13,505 nucleotides of DNA. Origin: Clostridiaceae bacterium. GTDB taxonomy: Bacteria; Bacillota; Clostridia; DSM-8532. Where the stretch lies: assembly GCA_012842645.1 (NCBI GenBank), contig DUSJ01000029.1, positions 1 to 13,505 on the forward strand, given 5' to 3'. Shown here piece by piece: positions 1 to 7,509 of this stretch (position 1 is its first letter; every line of letters starts with the position of its first letter). The position numbers were made by a program, and so were the translations under genes. The notes beneath the pieces were generated by a model, which saw only the letters and a program-made list of their open reading frames with translations, searched no databases and was not told the DNA's origin.

Positions 1-5
1 TACCA

Positions 6-155
6 ATGTTTAAAAATATAACTATAAGAAATCTGAAATTATATTTCAGGGATCGTTTGACGGTTTTTTACTCATTACTGGCAGTGCTTATTGTCATAGT
101 GCTGTATGTACTGTTCCTGGCTGATTTTTTTTATAAATTACAGGAGGAAAGATAA
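6..155 (+). pseudogene. N-terminal remnant of an ABC-2 type permease
   Basis: A 49-codon frame opens with ATG at 6 and stops with TAA at 153. Its start (MFKNITIRNLKLYFRDR) and the hydrophobic stretch ending VLYVLFLAD match the usual N-terminus and first membrane helix of ABC-2 multidrug-type export permeases, as I recall that family. Those proteins are normally several hundred residues, whereas this one ends right after the first helix with FFYKLQEER. The stop overlaps an ATG at 155 (TAATG) that follows an AGGAGG-like site at 142-147, but that second frame closes after five codons. I infer a truncated or internally deleted permease gene. It lies at the window edge, so its upstream partner, usually an ATPase gene, cannot be seen. 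A genuine small membrane protein is the alternative. Confidence 0.5.
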
Positions 156-189
156 TGAGATTTAGGGTATGACCCCTGGAATACAAAAA

Positions 190-220
190 CTCCGGAAAAG
201 ATCCTCGGTCTTTTCCGGAG
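190..220 (-). terminator. Rho-independent terminator of the liv operon
   Basis: A perfect 12-bp inverted repeat (CTCCGGAAAAGA / TCTTTTCCGGAG) encloses a 7-nt loop. It begins 16 nt after the stop of the CBS-ACT gene on the minus strand and is followed on that strand by TTTTTG. On the plus strand it is followed by CTTTTAA, so it may also stop transcription arriving from the permease remnant. Confidence 0.9.
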
Positions 221-235
221 CTTTTAATTGTCCTT

Positions 236-886
236 TTACTGATCTGCCTTGTTCTGCAGCTTATAGATGATCTTAAATCCCTGTTTTTCAATTGATGCTT
301 CTATTTCGGAGGTATTCAGGGAATTGATTCCCACTACTATCGCGCTTTTGCCGTGAGATCCGCGATACACTGCCACATGGGTTATATTCGCTCCATAGTT
401 TCCTATGATGCTGGTCAGGTTCGACATGATGCCGGGAGCGTCATCCACTTCGACGGTAAGCCTTGTGCCATATTCACGGAAACCCAGAAGTTCTATGAAT
501 GCGTCGAAGATGTTGCTCTCGGTAATTATACCGACAAGTTTTCCGTCATCGACCACGGGCAGGAAACTTACATTGTTGTCGCGCATTAGAAGAGCGGCTT
601 CTTCAAGCAGCGCGTTTGATGATATGGTAACCAGGTTCTTTGACATGATCTGGCTGACTTTGGTTTTCGCAAGGATGTATGTGATTTCTCCCATGCTGAA
701 TGATGTAGCCTTTGAAGGTGAGAACTGGACGATATCCTCCTTCGAAACGACTCCGACCAGTTTGCCGTTTTTCACTACCGGCAGACGTCTTACATTGTGC
801 TGAGTCATTATTTCATGTGCCTCCGGGATGGTCTGGTCAGGAGAGATGGTGAACGGGTTTGAAGTCATCTTGTTTCTGACAAACAT
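236..886 (-). CDS. CBS-CBS-ACT domain protein, AcuB-like
   Basis: This 216-residue soluble protein has two tandem CBS domains (about residues 5-65 and 75-135) and a C-terminal ACT domain (about 140-210). The CBS repeats are visible as paired motifs: HNVRRLPVVKNGKLVGVVSKEDI and NNVSFLPVVDDGKLVGIITESNI. The ACT segment starts RLTVEVDDAPGIMSNLTSII. CBS pairs usually bind adenine nucleotides and ACT domains usually bind amino acids. The same order and length occur in Bacillus AcuB, whose molecular role is poorly defined. The start follows AGGAGG with 8 nt spacing, and the stop of livF lies inside that gap, so the gene is clearly translated in the liv operon as its last member. I infer a regulator sensing nucleotide and amino-acid status, perhaps for branched-chain amino acids. 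Its target is unknown. Confidence 0.85.
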   Translation of the reverse strand: MFVRNKMTSNPFTISPDQTIPEAHEIMTQHNVRRLPVVKNGKLVGVVSKEDIVQFSPSKATSFSMGEITYILAKTKVSQIMSKNLVTISSNALLEEAALLMRDNNVSFLPVVDDGKLVGIITESNIFDAFIELLGFREYGTRLTVEVDDAPGIMSNLTSIIGNYGANITHVAVYRGSHGKSAIVVGINSLNTSEIEASIEKQGFKIIYKLQNKADQ

Positions 887-890
887 AGTT

Positions 891-1595
891 CTAACCTCCT
901 AAATATGCTTTCTTTATGTCTTCGCTCTGCATCAGTTCTTCACCGGTGCCGGAGAGAACGATGGAACCAGTTTCCATAACATATGCCCGGTCGGCAATCT
1001 GCAGCGCCATGCTGGCGTTTTGCTCCACGAGCAGGATTGTCGTACCAGCTTTATTTATCTCTTTTATTATATTAAAAATTTCCTGAACCAGCAATGGAGC
1101 AAGACCCATGGACGGTTCGTCGAGGAGGAGAAGCCTCGGGCGGCTCATCAGTGCCCTGCCGATGGCGAGCATCTGCTGCTCTCCGCCTGACAATGTGCCG
1201 GCAGCCTGCTTTTTGCGGTCTGCAAGTATTGGGAAATGATCATATACCATTTTCAGATCGTCGGCGATTCCCTTCTTATCCTTGCGCAGGAATGCGCCCA
1301 GTTCAAGGTTTTCAAGAACCGTCATGGAAGGGAAGACCCTGCGCCCCTCGGGTGCCTGGGAGATCCCCAGCCTTACCCTTTCCTGGGCCGTTGAGTGGGT
1401 AATATCTTTTCCTTCGAAAATTATGCTTCCCGAAGTGGGCTTTTTCAGGCCGGAAATAGTTCTCAGGGTGGTTGTCTTTCCCGCGCCGTTGGCGCCTATG
1501 AGCGTTACTATTTCCCCTTCGTTGACAGTAAACGATATACCCTTGAGGGCGTGGATAACGCCGAAATGTACGTTTATATCCTTAATCTCCAGCAT
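891..1595 (-). CDS. livF: Branched-chain amino acid ABC transporter ATPase LivF
   Basis: This 234-residue protein is one of the two cytoplasmic ATPases that power branched-chain amino acid uptake through LivHM. Visible motifs are Walker A GANGAGKTT (residues 34-42), the signature LSGGEQQMLAIGRAL, Walker B LLLLDEPSMGLAP and the H-loop segment LLVEQNA. The short length and the EQNA ending of the H-loop region are typical of LivF rather than LivG. Its ATG lies inside the end of livG (14-bp overlap), preceded by GGGGAGG, so the two ATPases are probably translationally coupled and made in equal amounts. Related transporters in this family also carry amides or urea, so substrate assignment rests on the whole operon and its leader. 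Confidence 0.93.
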   Translation of the reverse strand: MLEIKDINVHFGVIHALKGISFTVNEGEIVTLIGANGAGKTTTLRTISGLKKPTSGSIIFEGKDITHSTAQERVRLGISQAPEGRRVFPSMTVLENLELGAFLRKDKKGIADDLKMVYDHFPILADRKKQAAGTLSGGEQQMLAIGRALMSRPRLLLLDEPSMGLAPLLVQEIFNIIKEINKAGTTILLVEQNASMALQIADRAYVMETGSIVLSGTGEELMQSEDIKKAYLGG

Positions 1596-2373
1596 TGCTC
1601 ATATCCTCCCCAAGATAAGCTTCGATAACCCGTTTATTGTTCTTTATTTCCTCAGGGGTCCCTTCTGCGATCACCATCCCGTAATCCAGGACATATATTC
1701 GCTCGCAGATCTTCATAACCAGCGACATGTCATGTTCTATAAGAAGGATTGTCAGGTTGAACTCCTTCCTGATCCAGCTGATCAGCTCGGTAAGCTGTGC
1801 AGTCTCTGCCGGGTTCATACCTGCAGCAGGCTCGTCGAGCAGGAGAAGGACCGGGTTAGTGGCAAGGGCACGGGCTATCTCGAGATGCCGCTGTTCCCCG
1901 TAAGGAAGGTTCCTGGCCAGTTCGTCCTTCTTATGATCCAGTTTCAGTATTTCAAGAAGCTCCAGGCTCTTCCTGGTAAGCAAAGCCTCTTCCCTTGAAT
2001 GGGAGGGGAGGTGAAAGAAGCTGGAGAACAAACCGTATTTGACGTTCTTATGCATGGCTATCCGGACATTGTCCAGGACAGTCAGATCCTTGAAAAGGCG
2101 GATATTCTGAAATGTCCTTGCCAGGCCGATATTGCATATGGTATAAGGCTTAAGTCCCTGTATCTCCTTTTTGATACCGTTGGAATCAAGGGTTATGGTA
2201 CCGGACGTAGGCTCATACATCCCGGTGATCAGGTTGAATACCGTTGTTTTACCTGCTCCGTTGGGGCCTATCAGTCCTACCAGTTCTCCCTGGTTTATTT
2301 CCATGTTCACATTCAGGACCGCTGTCAATCCGCCGAAGGATTTGGTCAGCTTATTAACACTGAGCAATGCCAT
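1582..2373 (-). CDS. livG: Branched-chain amino acid ABC transporter ATPase LivG
   Basis: This 263-residue protein is the second ATPase of the transporter. It shows Walker A GPNGAGKTT (residues 36-44), the LivG-type signature LPYGEQRHLEIARAL, Walker B LLLLDEPAAGMNP, the H-loop segment LLIEHD, and the C-terminal LivG-like tail IAEGTPEEIKNNKRVIEAYLG. The frame stays open to an ATG at 2412, but that lies inside livM. The ATG at 2373 is preceded by GGGAGGG at proper spacing and gives the usual family start (MALLSVNKLTKSFGG), so I chose it. Only one base separates it from the livM stop, and its end overlaps livF. Confidence 0.93.
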   Translation of the reverse strand: MALLSVNKLTKSFGGLTAVLNVNMEINQGELVGLIGPNGAGKTTVFNLITGMYEPTSGTITLDSNGIKKEIQGLKPYTICNIGLARTFQNIRLFKDLTVLDNVRIAMHKNVKYGLFSSFFHLPSHSREEALLTRKSLELLEILKLDHKKDELARNLPYGEQRHLEIARALATNPVLLLLDEPAAGMNPAETAQLTELISWIRKEFNLTILLIEHDMSLVMKICERIYVLDYGMVIAEGTPEEIKNNKRVIEAYLGEDMSNAGD

Positions 2374-2374
2374 A

Positions 2375-3346
2375 CTACGCCCTCCCTTTCTTTGGCTTAA
2401 TAATGCTGCCAAGCTTGCTGAAGATCGAAAGGGATACTTCTTTTGAACCCATCAGGCCCTGGGGCCGGAAAATCATGATGATGATAAGCAGTACTGAGTA
2501 AAGTATCATCTGGATATTGGCGAAGGCCTGCAGGTATGTGGTTATGATGCCCAGCAGGACAGCGGCTATTATGGAGCCCGAAATGCTTCCGAGACCGCCC
2601 AGGACGACAACCACCAATACGTCTATGGATTTGGAGAATCCAAAGATCTTGGGGTCGATGAAATTGAATGTCGAAGCGTAAAGCGCTCCGGCGATTCCGG
2701 CAAAAAACGAACCTATAATAAATGCAATCACCTTGTACCTGGTCGAGTTGATACCCATCGCTTCAGCAGCTATCTCGTCTTCCCTTACAGAGATACATGC
2801 CCGTCCGTGAGATGATTTAATGAAGTTTGAAATAACCAGAACGGTGCCGGTGGTGAATATGAACAGCCATATCCAGTTGGTAAACTGGGGTATGTCCTGC
2901 AGCCCGGCAGCCCCGTTTGTAATACTGTCCAGGTTAAGGAACACAATACGGATTATTTCAGACATGCCAAGGGTGGCAATGGCAAGGTAATCACCCCTGA
3001 GTCTCAGGGTGGGAAGGCCAACGATACCTCCGATCAATGCTGCCATAACAGCTCCCGCGAAAACTCCGATGATGAACCCGGGAAGAGTTGGATTTCTCAG
3101 GGTAATCAAAGCGCATGTATATGCTCCTATCGACATGAAGCCGGCATGGCCAAGGGAAAACTGCCCGGTGAAACCTGTGATCAGGTTTAGGCTTACCGCA
3201 AGGATTATGTTGATGCAGATGGTTGCCATGGTGGCCTGCAGATAGTCGTTTATCACATCGAGGAATATAAGCAGCTGGATGATTACGAAGGTCGCTGCCA
3301 GTAAAATAATCTTTATTGCAAGGTTTGACTTAGCTTTATTGCCCAT
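2375..3346 (-). CDS. livM: Branched-chain amino acid ABC transporter permease LivM
   Basis: This 323-residue polytopic membrane protein forms the translocation channel together with LivH. The conserved LivM block is clear: FTGQFSLGHAGFMSIGAYT near residue 60, LPTLRLRGDYLAIATLGMSEIIR near 110, and the cytoplasmic coupling segment SHGRACISVREDEIAAEAMG near 180, which contacts the ATPases. A second family block reads VVVVLGGLGSISGS. The C-terminus ends in a basic tail (KPKKGRA). The ATG follows AGAAGGTG, and the gap to the livH stop is 3 nt, showing tight operon packing. Confidence 0.93.
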   Translation of the reverse strand: MGNKAKSNLAIKIILLAATFVIIQLLIFLDVINDYLQATMATICINIILAVSLNLITGFTGQFSLGHAGFMSIGAYTCALITLRNPTLPGFIIGVFAGAVMAALIGGIVGLPTLRLRGDYLAIATLGMSEIIRIVFLNLDSITNGAAGLQDIPQFTNWIWLFIFTTGTVLVISNFIKSSHGRACISVREDEIAAEAMGINSTRYKVIAFIIGSFFAGIAGALYASTFNFIDPKIFGFSKSIDVLVVVVLGGLGSISGSIIAAVLLGIITTYLQAFANIQMILYSVLLIIIMIFRPQGLMGSKEVSLSIFSKLGSIIKPKKGRA

Positions 3347-3349
3347 CTG

Positions 3350-4234
3350 CTACACCTTCTCTCTTGTGTTCTTGCCAAGCAAGCCGGTTGGCTTGATTAT
3401 AAGGACAAGTATCAGGATGGCGAACACGACGCCGTCCCTGTACATGGAGTTCCCGTATCCTGATACCAGGACTTCCACGATGCCGATAAAATAACCGCCG
3501 ATCATAGCGCCCGGTATTATCCCTATGCCGCCGAAAACAGCTGCTACAAAGGCCTTAAGTCCGGGAAGCATTCCCATCAGCGGGTTGATCGAATTATAAT
3601 AGTTGCCGACCATTATACCTGCTGCGCCTGCCAGGGCTGAGCCCAGGGCAAAGGTAAAAGATATGGTGGTATTGACATTGATACCCATCAACTCCGCGGC
3701 GTCACTGTCAAGGGAGACAGCCCGCATTGCCTTTCCGATCCTTGTCTTCTTCACTATAAACTGAAGCAGGACCATCAGGACTATGGTAACGCTGACGATT
3801 ATTATCTGCATCATGGTAATACTGACGCTTCCTATTTCGAAGGACATGTTCATGAAGCCGGTCAGAGGGGGATAAGTCCTTACATTAGCTCCCGCAATGG
3901 CCATCGTGGTATACTCGAGGAAGAGTGAAACACCGATTGCTGTAATGAGTACGGCAATCCTGGTGGCGTTTCGCAAAGGCTTATATGCTATTTTCTCTAT
4001 AAGAACACCAATCAGGGTGCACAATGCCATAGAGATCAGCAATGAAGGCAAAAAGCCCAGTTTCAGCTTTGTCATGCAGACATAGCCGATATACGCACCC
4101 AGCATATAAACATCGCTGTGGGCAAAATTAATAAGCTTGATGATACCATATACCATGGTATAGCCGAGGGCGATCAGTGCGTATATGCTTCCAAGGGAGA
4201 TGCCGTTAATGGCTTGCTGAAATAATTGTTCCAA
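3350..4234 (-). CDS. livH: Branched-chain amino acid ABC transporter permease LivH
   Basis: This 294-residue polytopic membrane protein pairs with LivM. Family markers are the N-terminal block GISLGSIYALIALGYTMVYG, INFAHSDVYMLGAY, the coupling loop KTRIGKAMRAVSLDSDAAELMGIN, and the late block GGIGIIPGAMIGGY. The start is TTG: an in-frame TAA lies six codons upstream with no ATG between, and AAGGAAG sits 9 nt before the TTG. A weak start codon preceded by a hairpin suggests that the permease is made at a lower level than LivK, which suits the usual excess of binding protein over membrane subunits. Confidence 0.93.
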   Translation of the reverse strand: MEQLFQQAINGISLGSIYALIALGYTMVYGIIKLINFAHSDVYMLGAYIGYVCMTKLKLGFLPSLLISMALCTLIGVLIEKIAYKPLRNATRIAVLITAIGVSLFLEYTTMAIAGANVRTYPPLTGFMNMSFEIGSVSITMMQIIIVSVTIVLMVLLQFIVKKTRIGKAMRAVSLDSDAAELMGINVNTTISFTFALGSALAGAAGIMVGNYYNSINPLMGMLPGLKAFVAAVFGGIGIIPGAMIGGYFIGIVEVLVSGYGNSMYRDGVVFAILILVLIIKPTGLLGKNTREKV

Positions 4235-4252
4235 ATCCGTCCACTTCCTTTA

Positions 4253-4272
4253 TAATCCTGATCGCAGGATTA
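4253..4272 (-). promoter_or_regulatory. Stem-loop just upstream of the livH ribosome binding site
   Basis: An 8-bp perfect inverted repeat (TAATCCTG / CAGGATTA) has a 4-nt loop. It ends 2 nt from the AAGGAAG ribosome binding site of livH (4244-4250). In the mRNA it could limit ribosome access or block exonucleases. The pairing is seen directly; the role is inferred. Confidence 0.5.
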
Positions 4273-4296
4273 AATAAATAACATGGTATATAACAC

Positions 4297-4332
4297 GTAT
4301 AAGTGGGGGCAGTAAGATGTCCCCACTTATAC
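4297..4332 (-). promoter_or_regulatory. Intercistronic hairpin between livK and livH
   Basis: A perfect 12-bp stem (GTATAAGTGGGG / CCCCACTTATAC) with a 12-nt loop lies about 38 nt after the livK stop. On the minus strand it is followed by GTGTTATATACC, which has no U-run, so it is not a good intrinsic terminator. It fits an mRNA 3'-end stabiliser or processing element protecting a livK transcript, with partial read-through to livH. Confidence 0.6.
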
Positions 4333-4370
4333 CGACAAGTATTCTTTACTTATTTTACTATAATATATTA

Positions 4371-5525
4371 TTATTGTTCAACTCTCTGGCTCGATACAGC
4401 CTGGCCATTCTGCATCTCGACAATAACGACCGCTTTGACCGGGTTATGGTTCTCATCGATACTGAAGGAACCGGTGACTCCGTTGTAGTTAGTAGTTGCC
4501 TCGAGAGCTTCCTTTATTTTAACGGTGTCCGTGGTTCCGGCGCGCTTAATGCCATCGGCCACGAACATCATAAGGTCATAACCGAGCGCTGCGAACTGGT
4601 TGGGAACTTCGCCATACTTTGCCTTGTATTTCTCTACGAATGCTGCAACTGAAGGATCCTGGTCCAGTTCAGAGAAGTGGCTGGTGTAATAAACATCGTT
4701 AACAGCATCCGCGCCTGCCAGCTCAACAAGCTCCGGAGCGCCAAATCCGTCAGGCCCGAGAATAGGAGTGTTGATACCCTGGCTGCGTGCCTGCTTGATG
4801 ATCAGACCGGCTTCTGCGTAGTAACCTGCAAGGAAGATAACATCAAATTCCTGGTTCTTGATCTTTGTCAGAATAGCGTTGAAGTCGGTGTCGCCGGCGA
4901 CAAATGCCTCAGTAGCAGCGACCTGGCCTCCGTTGGCTTCAAACTTTTTAGTGAAGTTTGCTGCAAGACCCTTTGCATAATCGCTTCCGTTATCAAGGAG
5001 TACAACAGCCTTGGTGGCCTTCATGTTGTTGGAAGCAAAGTCAGCCATGGCAGTTCCCTGGTAACTGTCAGTGAAGCAAATACGGAAAGCGTATTCCTTT
5101 ACGCCGTTCTCATCTACTGTTACTGCATCGTCGGTTGCCGAACCGGAAACTACAACTACTTTATTTTTTATAGCTTCAGGTATGGTAGCCTTGAAAGCGC
5201 CTGATGTTGCGGGACCAAGGACTGCGACAACCTTATGCTGTGTCATGAGCTTCTTGGCCAATGTGGTGGCCTGGGACTTATCGGACTTGTTGTCGTACTT
5301 GAAAGGCTTTATCAGTTTGCCATTTATTCCCCCGGCTGCGTTGATTTCCTCGATCGCAAGCTCAATTCCGTACACAGAAACCTGACCGTAAGAAGCGACT
5401 TCGCCGGACAACTCATAGTTGATTCCGATACCTATCTCGTTTGCTCCTGCAGTTTCTGCTCCGCAGCCCACAAAGAGGGTTGCTGCAATTGTTAACACCA
5501 GAATAATGCTCAATGCTTTCTTCAT
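4371..5525 (-). CDS. livK: Branched-chain amino acid-binding lipoprotein LivK
   Basis: This 384-residue extracellular binding lipoprotein captures the substrate and hands it to LivHM. The signal peptide MKKALSIILVLTIAATLFVGC has the lipobox FVGC, with Cys21 as the lipidated residue. The mature part is a type I periplasmic binding fold of the Leu/Ile/Val family: SGEVASYGQVSVYGIELAIEEIN, then VLGPATSGAFKA, which corresponds to the family's ligand-contacting Ser/Ala/Thr loop, then FDVIFLAGYYAEAGLIIKQAR. The ATG follows a purine-rich GAGGAGAGAGGAAC. It is the first gene after the T-box leader, and a 136-nt gap with two hairpins separates it from livH. Leu/Ile/Val binding is inferred from the family and the leader. 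Other members bind amides or urea, so exact specificity remains open. Confidence 0.92.
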   Translation of the reverse strand: MKKALSIILVLTIAATLFVGCGAETAGANEIGIGINYELSGEVASYGQVSVYGIELAIEEINAAGGINGKLIKPFKYDNKSDKSQATTLAKKLMTQHKVVAVLGPATSGAFKATIPEAIKNKVVVVSGSATDDAVTVDENGVKEYAFRICFTDSYQGTAMADFASNNMKATKAVVLLDNGSDYAKGLAANFTKKFEANGGQVAATEAFVAGDTDFNAILTKIKNQEFDVIFLAGYYAEAGLIIKQARSQGINTPILGPDGFGAPELVELAGADAVNDVYYTSHFSELDQDPSVAAFVEKYKAKYGEVPNQFAALGYDLMMFVADGIKRAGTTDTVKIKEALEATTNYNGVTGSFSIDENHNPVKAVVIVEMQNGQAVSSQRVEQ

Positions 5526-5569
5526 GTTCCTCTCTCCTCACATAATTTTTTTCTCTGTCCTTTTTTATT

Positions 5570-5607
5570 AAAAAAAGTTTTATCTCCGGAAAGAGACAAA
5601 ACTTTTT
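5570..5607 (-). terminator. T-box leader intrinsic terminator
   Basis: A 15-bp stem with one G-U pair is formed by 5593-5607 and 5572-5586, with a 6-nt loop. The 3' arm runs into seven U residues on the minus strand. It lies just after the T-box motif, where the competing antiterminator would form, and about 45 nt before the livK start codon. Confidence 0.92.
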
Positions 5608-5850
5608 AGTCCTGCGGTACCACTCTTATTGTTGCAAGTTATGCAGCCACTCAGTGCCGAAACGGGAATACCGGTTCAGCAGACATTGTAACGGTTGTCC
5701 TCCGGCAGAAACTACTCAACAAACATATTGCTGCTTTTCGCACCTGCAGCTCCCGGGTGATCATTCACACAGACTGTAACCTTACCTCTCACCAACCGAT
5801 AAGTTCTCTGTAGTTCCGTTCCTGTGCTGTTGTCCCGATCATCGCTTTTC
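5570..5850 (-). ncRNA. T-box leader (riboswitch), apparent isoleucine specifier
   Basis: Read on the minus strand, the leader contains GCGATGATCGGG at the base of stem I (5845 downwards), ACAGAGAAC and CGGTTGGTGAGAGG in the upper stem I, then GAATG-ATC-A followed by CCCGGGAGC. This places an ATC isoleucine codon (5759-5761) in the specifier position, followed by the usual purine and the closing helix (CGGG with CCCG). Further on come the stem III/antiterminator region with GAGTGGCTGCAT, and the T-box AGAGTGGTACCGCA (5613-5626), near-identical to the family consensus. Uncharged tRNA-Ile should pair with both sites and prevent termination, switching on livK and the genes behind it. Alternative registers of the specifier loop (GAT, TCA) fit the family pattern and the operon less well. 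Confidence 0.92.
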
Positions 5851-5867
5851 AAGTTATGTTTTTAGAT

Positions 5868-5896
5868 AGTTTATACTCTCACCCTGTTTTTGTCAA
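5868..5896 (-). promoter_or_regulatory. Promoter of the liv operon
   Basis: On the minus strand a perfect -35 TTGACA (5896-5891) is followed after 17 nt by TAAACT (5873-5868); an overlapping TATAAA would give 15 nt spacing. Transcription would begin near 5860, just before stem I of the T-box. The remaining bases to the divergent gene at 6069 hold no further feature I can support. Confidence 0.75.
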
Positions 5897-6054
5897 TAGT
5901 CATTTTTCACATTTTTGCAGGCTGGCGAAGGCAAACTTGCATCATTATGCCAATATATGGTTATCAGTAATGCTAAAAATCAAGGCAATAAGATTGAAAA
6001 GTAAAAACGTTTGTGATAGGTTTTAAATTGAACGGCAAGTTGGGCCGAACCTTT

Positions 6055-6060
6055 AGGGGG
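6055..6060 (+). promoter_or_regulatory. Ribosome binding site that decides the acyltransferase start
   Basis: AGGGGG lies 8 nt before a TTG at 6069 but only 2 nt before the first in-frame TTG at 6063. An in-frame TAG at 6054-6056 closes the frame upstream. Spacing and the family start (MVFSSLLFL) both favour 6069. I see no convincing promoter for this gene between 5897 and 6054. Confidence 0.65.
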
Positions 6061-6068
6061 CCTTGCAA

Positions 6069-7484
6069 TTGGTTTTCTCAAGTTTGCTTTTTTTATGCGT
6101 TTTTCTTCCTGTTTGTCTTGGGTTGTACTATATCGTCAATGACAGGACATACAGGAACGGGATCCTTATTATGGCGTCACTGGCGTTCTACGCCTGGGGA
6201 GAGCCTTCAGGTATTCTGATCCTCCTGATATCGACCTTTGTAAGTTTTACAGGAGCGATCCTTGCAGGAAAGCACAGGGAAAATATCAAAGGCAAGCTTG
6301 CAATGATCGTATCGGTAGAGATAAACCTGTTGATACTGATATTCCTGAAATACTCGGATTTCCTGGCGGAGACCGTCAACAGCCTGCTTGGGACAAGCCT
6401 TGAGGTTTACGAAAGAAGCCTGCCTTTAGGCATTTCATTTTATACATTCAAAACCATATCATATATAGTTGATGTATACAGGGGGGAGACGGAACCCCGG
6501 AAGTCACCTTTCAAGCTGCTTCTCTACGTATCCCTGTTCCACCAGGTAACTGCAGGACCCATAACCCGCTACAATGATATTGCCGAGGCCATCGACAACA
6601 GGGTGGAGACAGCGGAGGATTTCAACACCGGGGTGAGCCGGTTCATTATAGGACTTGGCAAAAAGGCCATATTGGCCGGCATTGCTGAGAAATCGGCCGA
6701 AATCTTTTTATACGGCGATTACTCAAGACTTCCGCTGTTAGGGGCCTGGTTCGGTATCCTGATGTTTGCTCTGCAGCTTTATTTTGATTTTTCAGGATAC
6801 TCGGACATGGCTATCGGTCTCGGATATATGTTTGGCTTCAGGTATAAGGAGAATTTCAACTATCCTTACATATCTAAGTCCGCAACCGAGTTCTGGCGCA
6901 GGTGGCATATTTCCCTGGGCTCATTCTTCAGGGATTATGTATATATTCCGCTTGGCGGGAACAGGAGACACCAGGTCAGGAACCTGCTCGTGGTCTGGTT
7001 CCTGACGGGCTTATGGCACGGAGCGGGCTGGAATTACATAGCCTGGGGACTTTATTACTTCGTGCTCATTGTGCTGGAAAAGGCATTTCTGCTTAAACTT
7101 TTTGAAAGGATCCCCGGGATATTTTCAAGGATCTACCTCTGGATCGCAACCCTGGTAGGATGGGTGTTTTTCAGCCAAAACGATATCGGGCAGGCGTTCC
7201 GGTACCTCGGGATTATGTTCGGACCGGAGGCGAAAGCCATATCAAGCCCCGAACTGAGCATATATTTCCGGAACAATATCGTATTCCTTATAATCGCCCT
7301 TATCGGCTGCACACCTGTGGCGGCAGGAATATATAAGAGGCTGAAGAAGAAAGGGGAGACCGGAAAGGCGATGCGCTTTATCGATAAGTTTGCAAAGCCG
7401 GCTTTCAATATCGCCGTGCTTGTCCTGTCGGTAATTTTCCTTGCAGGCCAGTCCTACAGCCCCTTTATGTATTTTAAATTTTAA
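6069..7484 (+). CDS. Membrane-bound O-acyltransferase (MBOAT), AlgI/DltB type
   Basis: This polytopic membrane enzyme of 471 residues probably moves an acyl group, usually acetyl, across the membrane onto an extracellular glycan. Hallmarks are MVFSSLLFLCVFLP at the N-terminus, LPLGISFYTFKTISYIVDVYRG, FDFSGYSDMAIGLGYMFGF, the block FWRRWHISLGSFFRDYVYIP (His280), and the MBOAT signature LTGLWHGAGWNYIAWG, whose His317 is the presumed catalytic residue. The length is normal for AlgI relatives. The TTG start is set by AGGGGG. The next gene begins 25 nt later and encodes the typical extracellular partner, so the pair is almost certainly co-transcribed. The glycan target cannot be told from the sequence. 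AlgI is the closest well-studied namesake, but alginate itself is unlikely here. Confidence 0.92.
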   Translation: MVFSSLLFLCVFLPVCLGLYYIVNDRTYRNGILIMASLAFYAWGEPSGILILLISTFVSFTGAILAGKHRENIKGKLAMIVSVEINLLILIFLKYSDFLAETVNSLLGTSLEVYERSLPLGISFYTFKTISYIVDVYRGETEPRKSPFKLLLYVSLFHQVTAGPITRYNDIAEAIDNRVETAEDFNTGVSRFIIGLGKKAILAGIAEKSAEIFLYGDYSRLPLLGAWFGILMFALQLYFDFSGYSDMAIGLGYMFGFRYKENFNYPYISKSATEFWRRWHISLGSFFRDYVYIPLGGNRRHQVRNLLVVWFLTGLWHGAGWNYIAWGLYYFVLIVLEKAFLLKLFERIPGIFSRIYLWIATLVGWVFFSQNDIGQAFRYLGIMFGPEAKAISSPELSIYFRNNIVFLIIALIGCTPVAAGIYKRLKKKGETGKAMRFIDKFAKPAFNIAVLVLSVIFLAGQSYSPFMYFKF

Positions 7485-7509
7485 AGGAAGAAGGTAACGG
7501 AAGGATACC

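Noticed and set aside
1282..1998. Long plus-strand open frame opposite livF and livG (238 codons)
   Set aside because: It is antisense to two clear ATPase genes, has no ribosome binding site, spans their junction and resembles no family.
2374..2412. Upstream ATG for livG
   Set aside because: It lies within livM without a ribosome binding site; the inner ATG at 2373 has GGGAGGG and the family N-terminus.
5897..6054. Possible riboswitch or promoter ahead of the acyltransferase gene
   Set aside because: A few GGCA/TGCC pairings and a TTGAAA exist, but no convincing -10 at the right distance and no known riboswitch core could be recognised.
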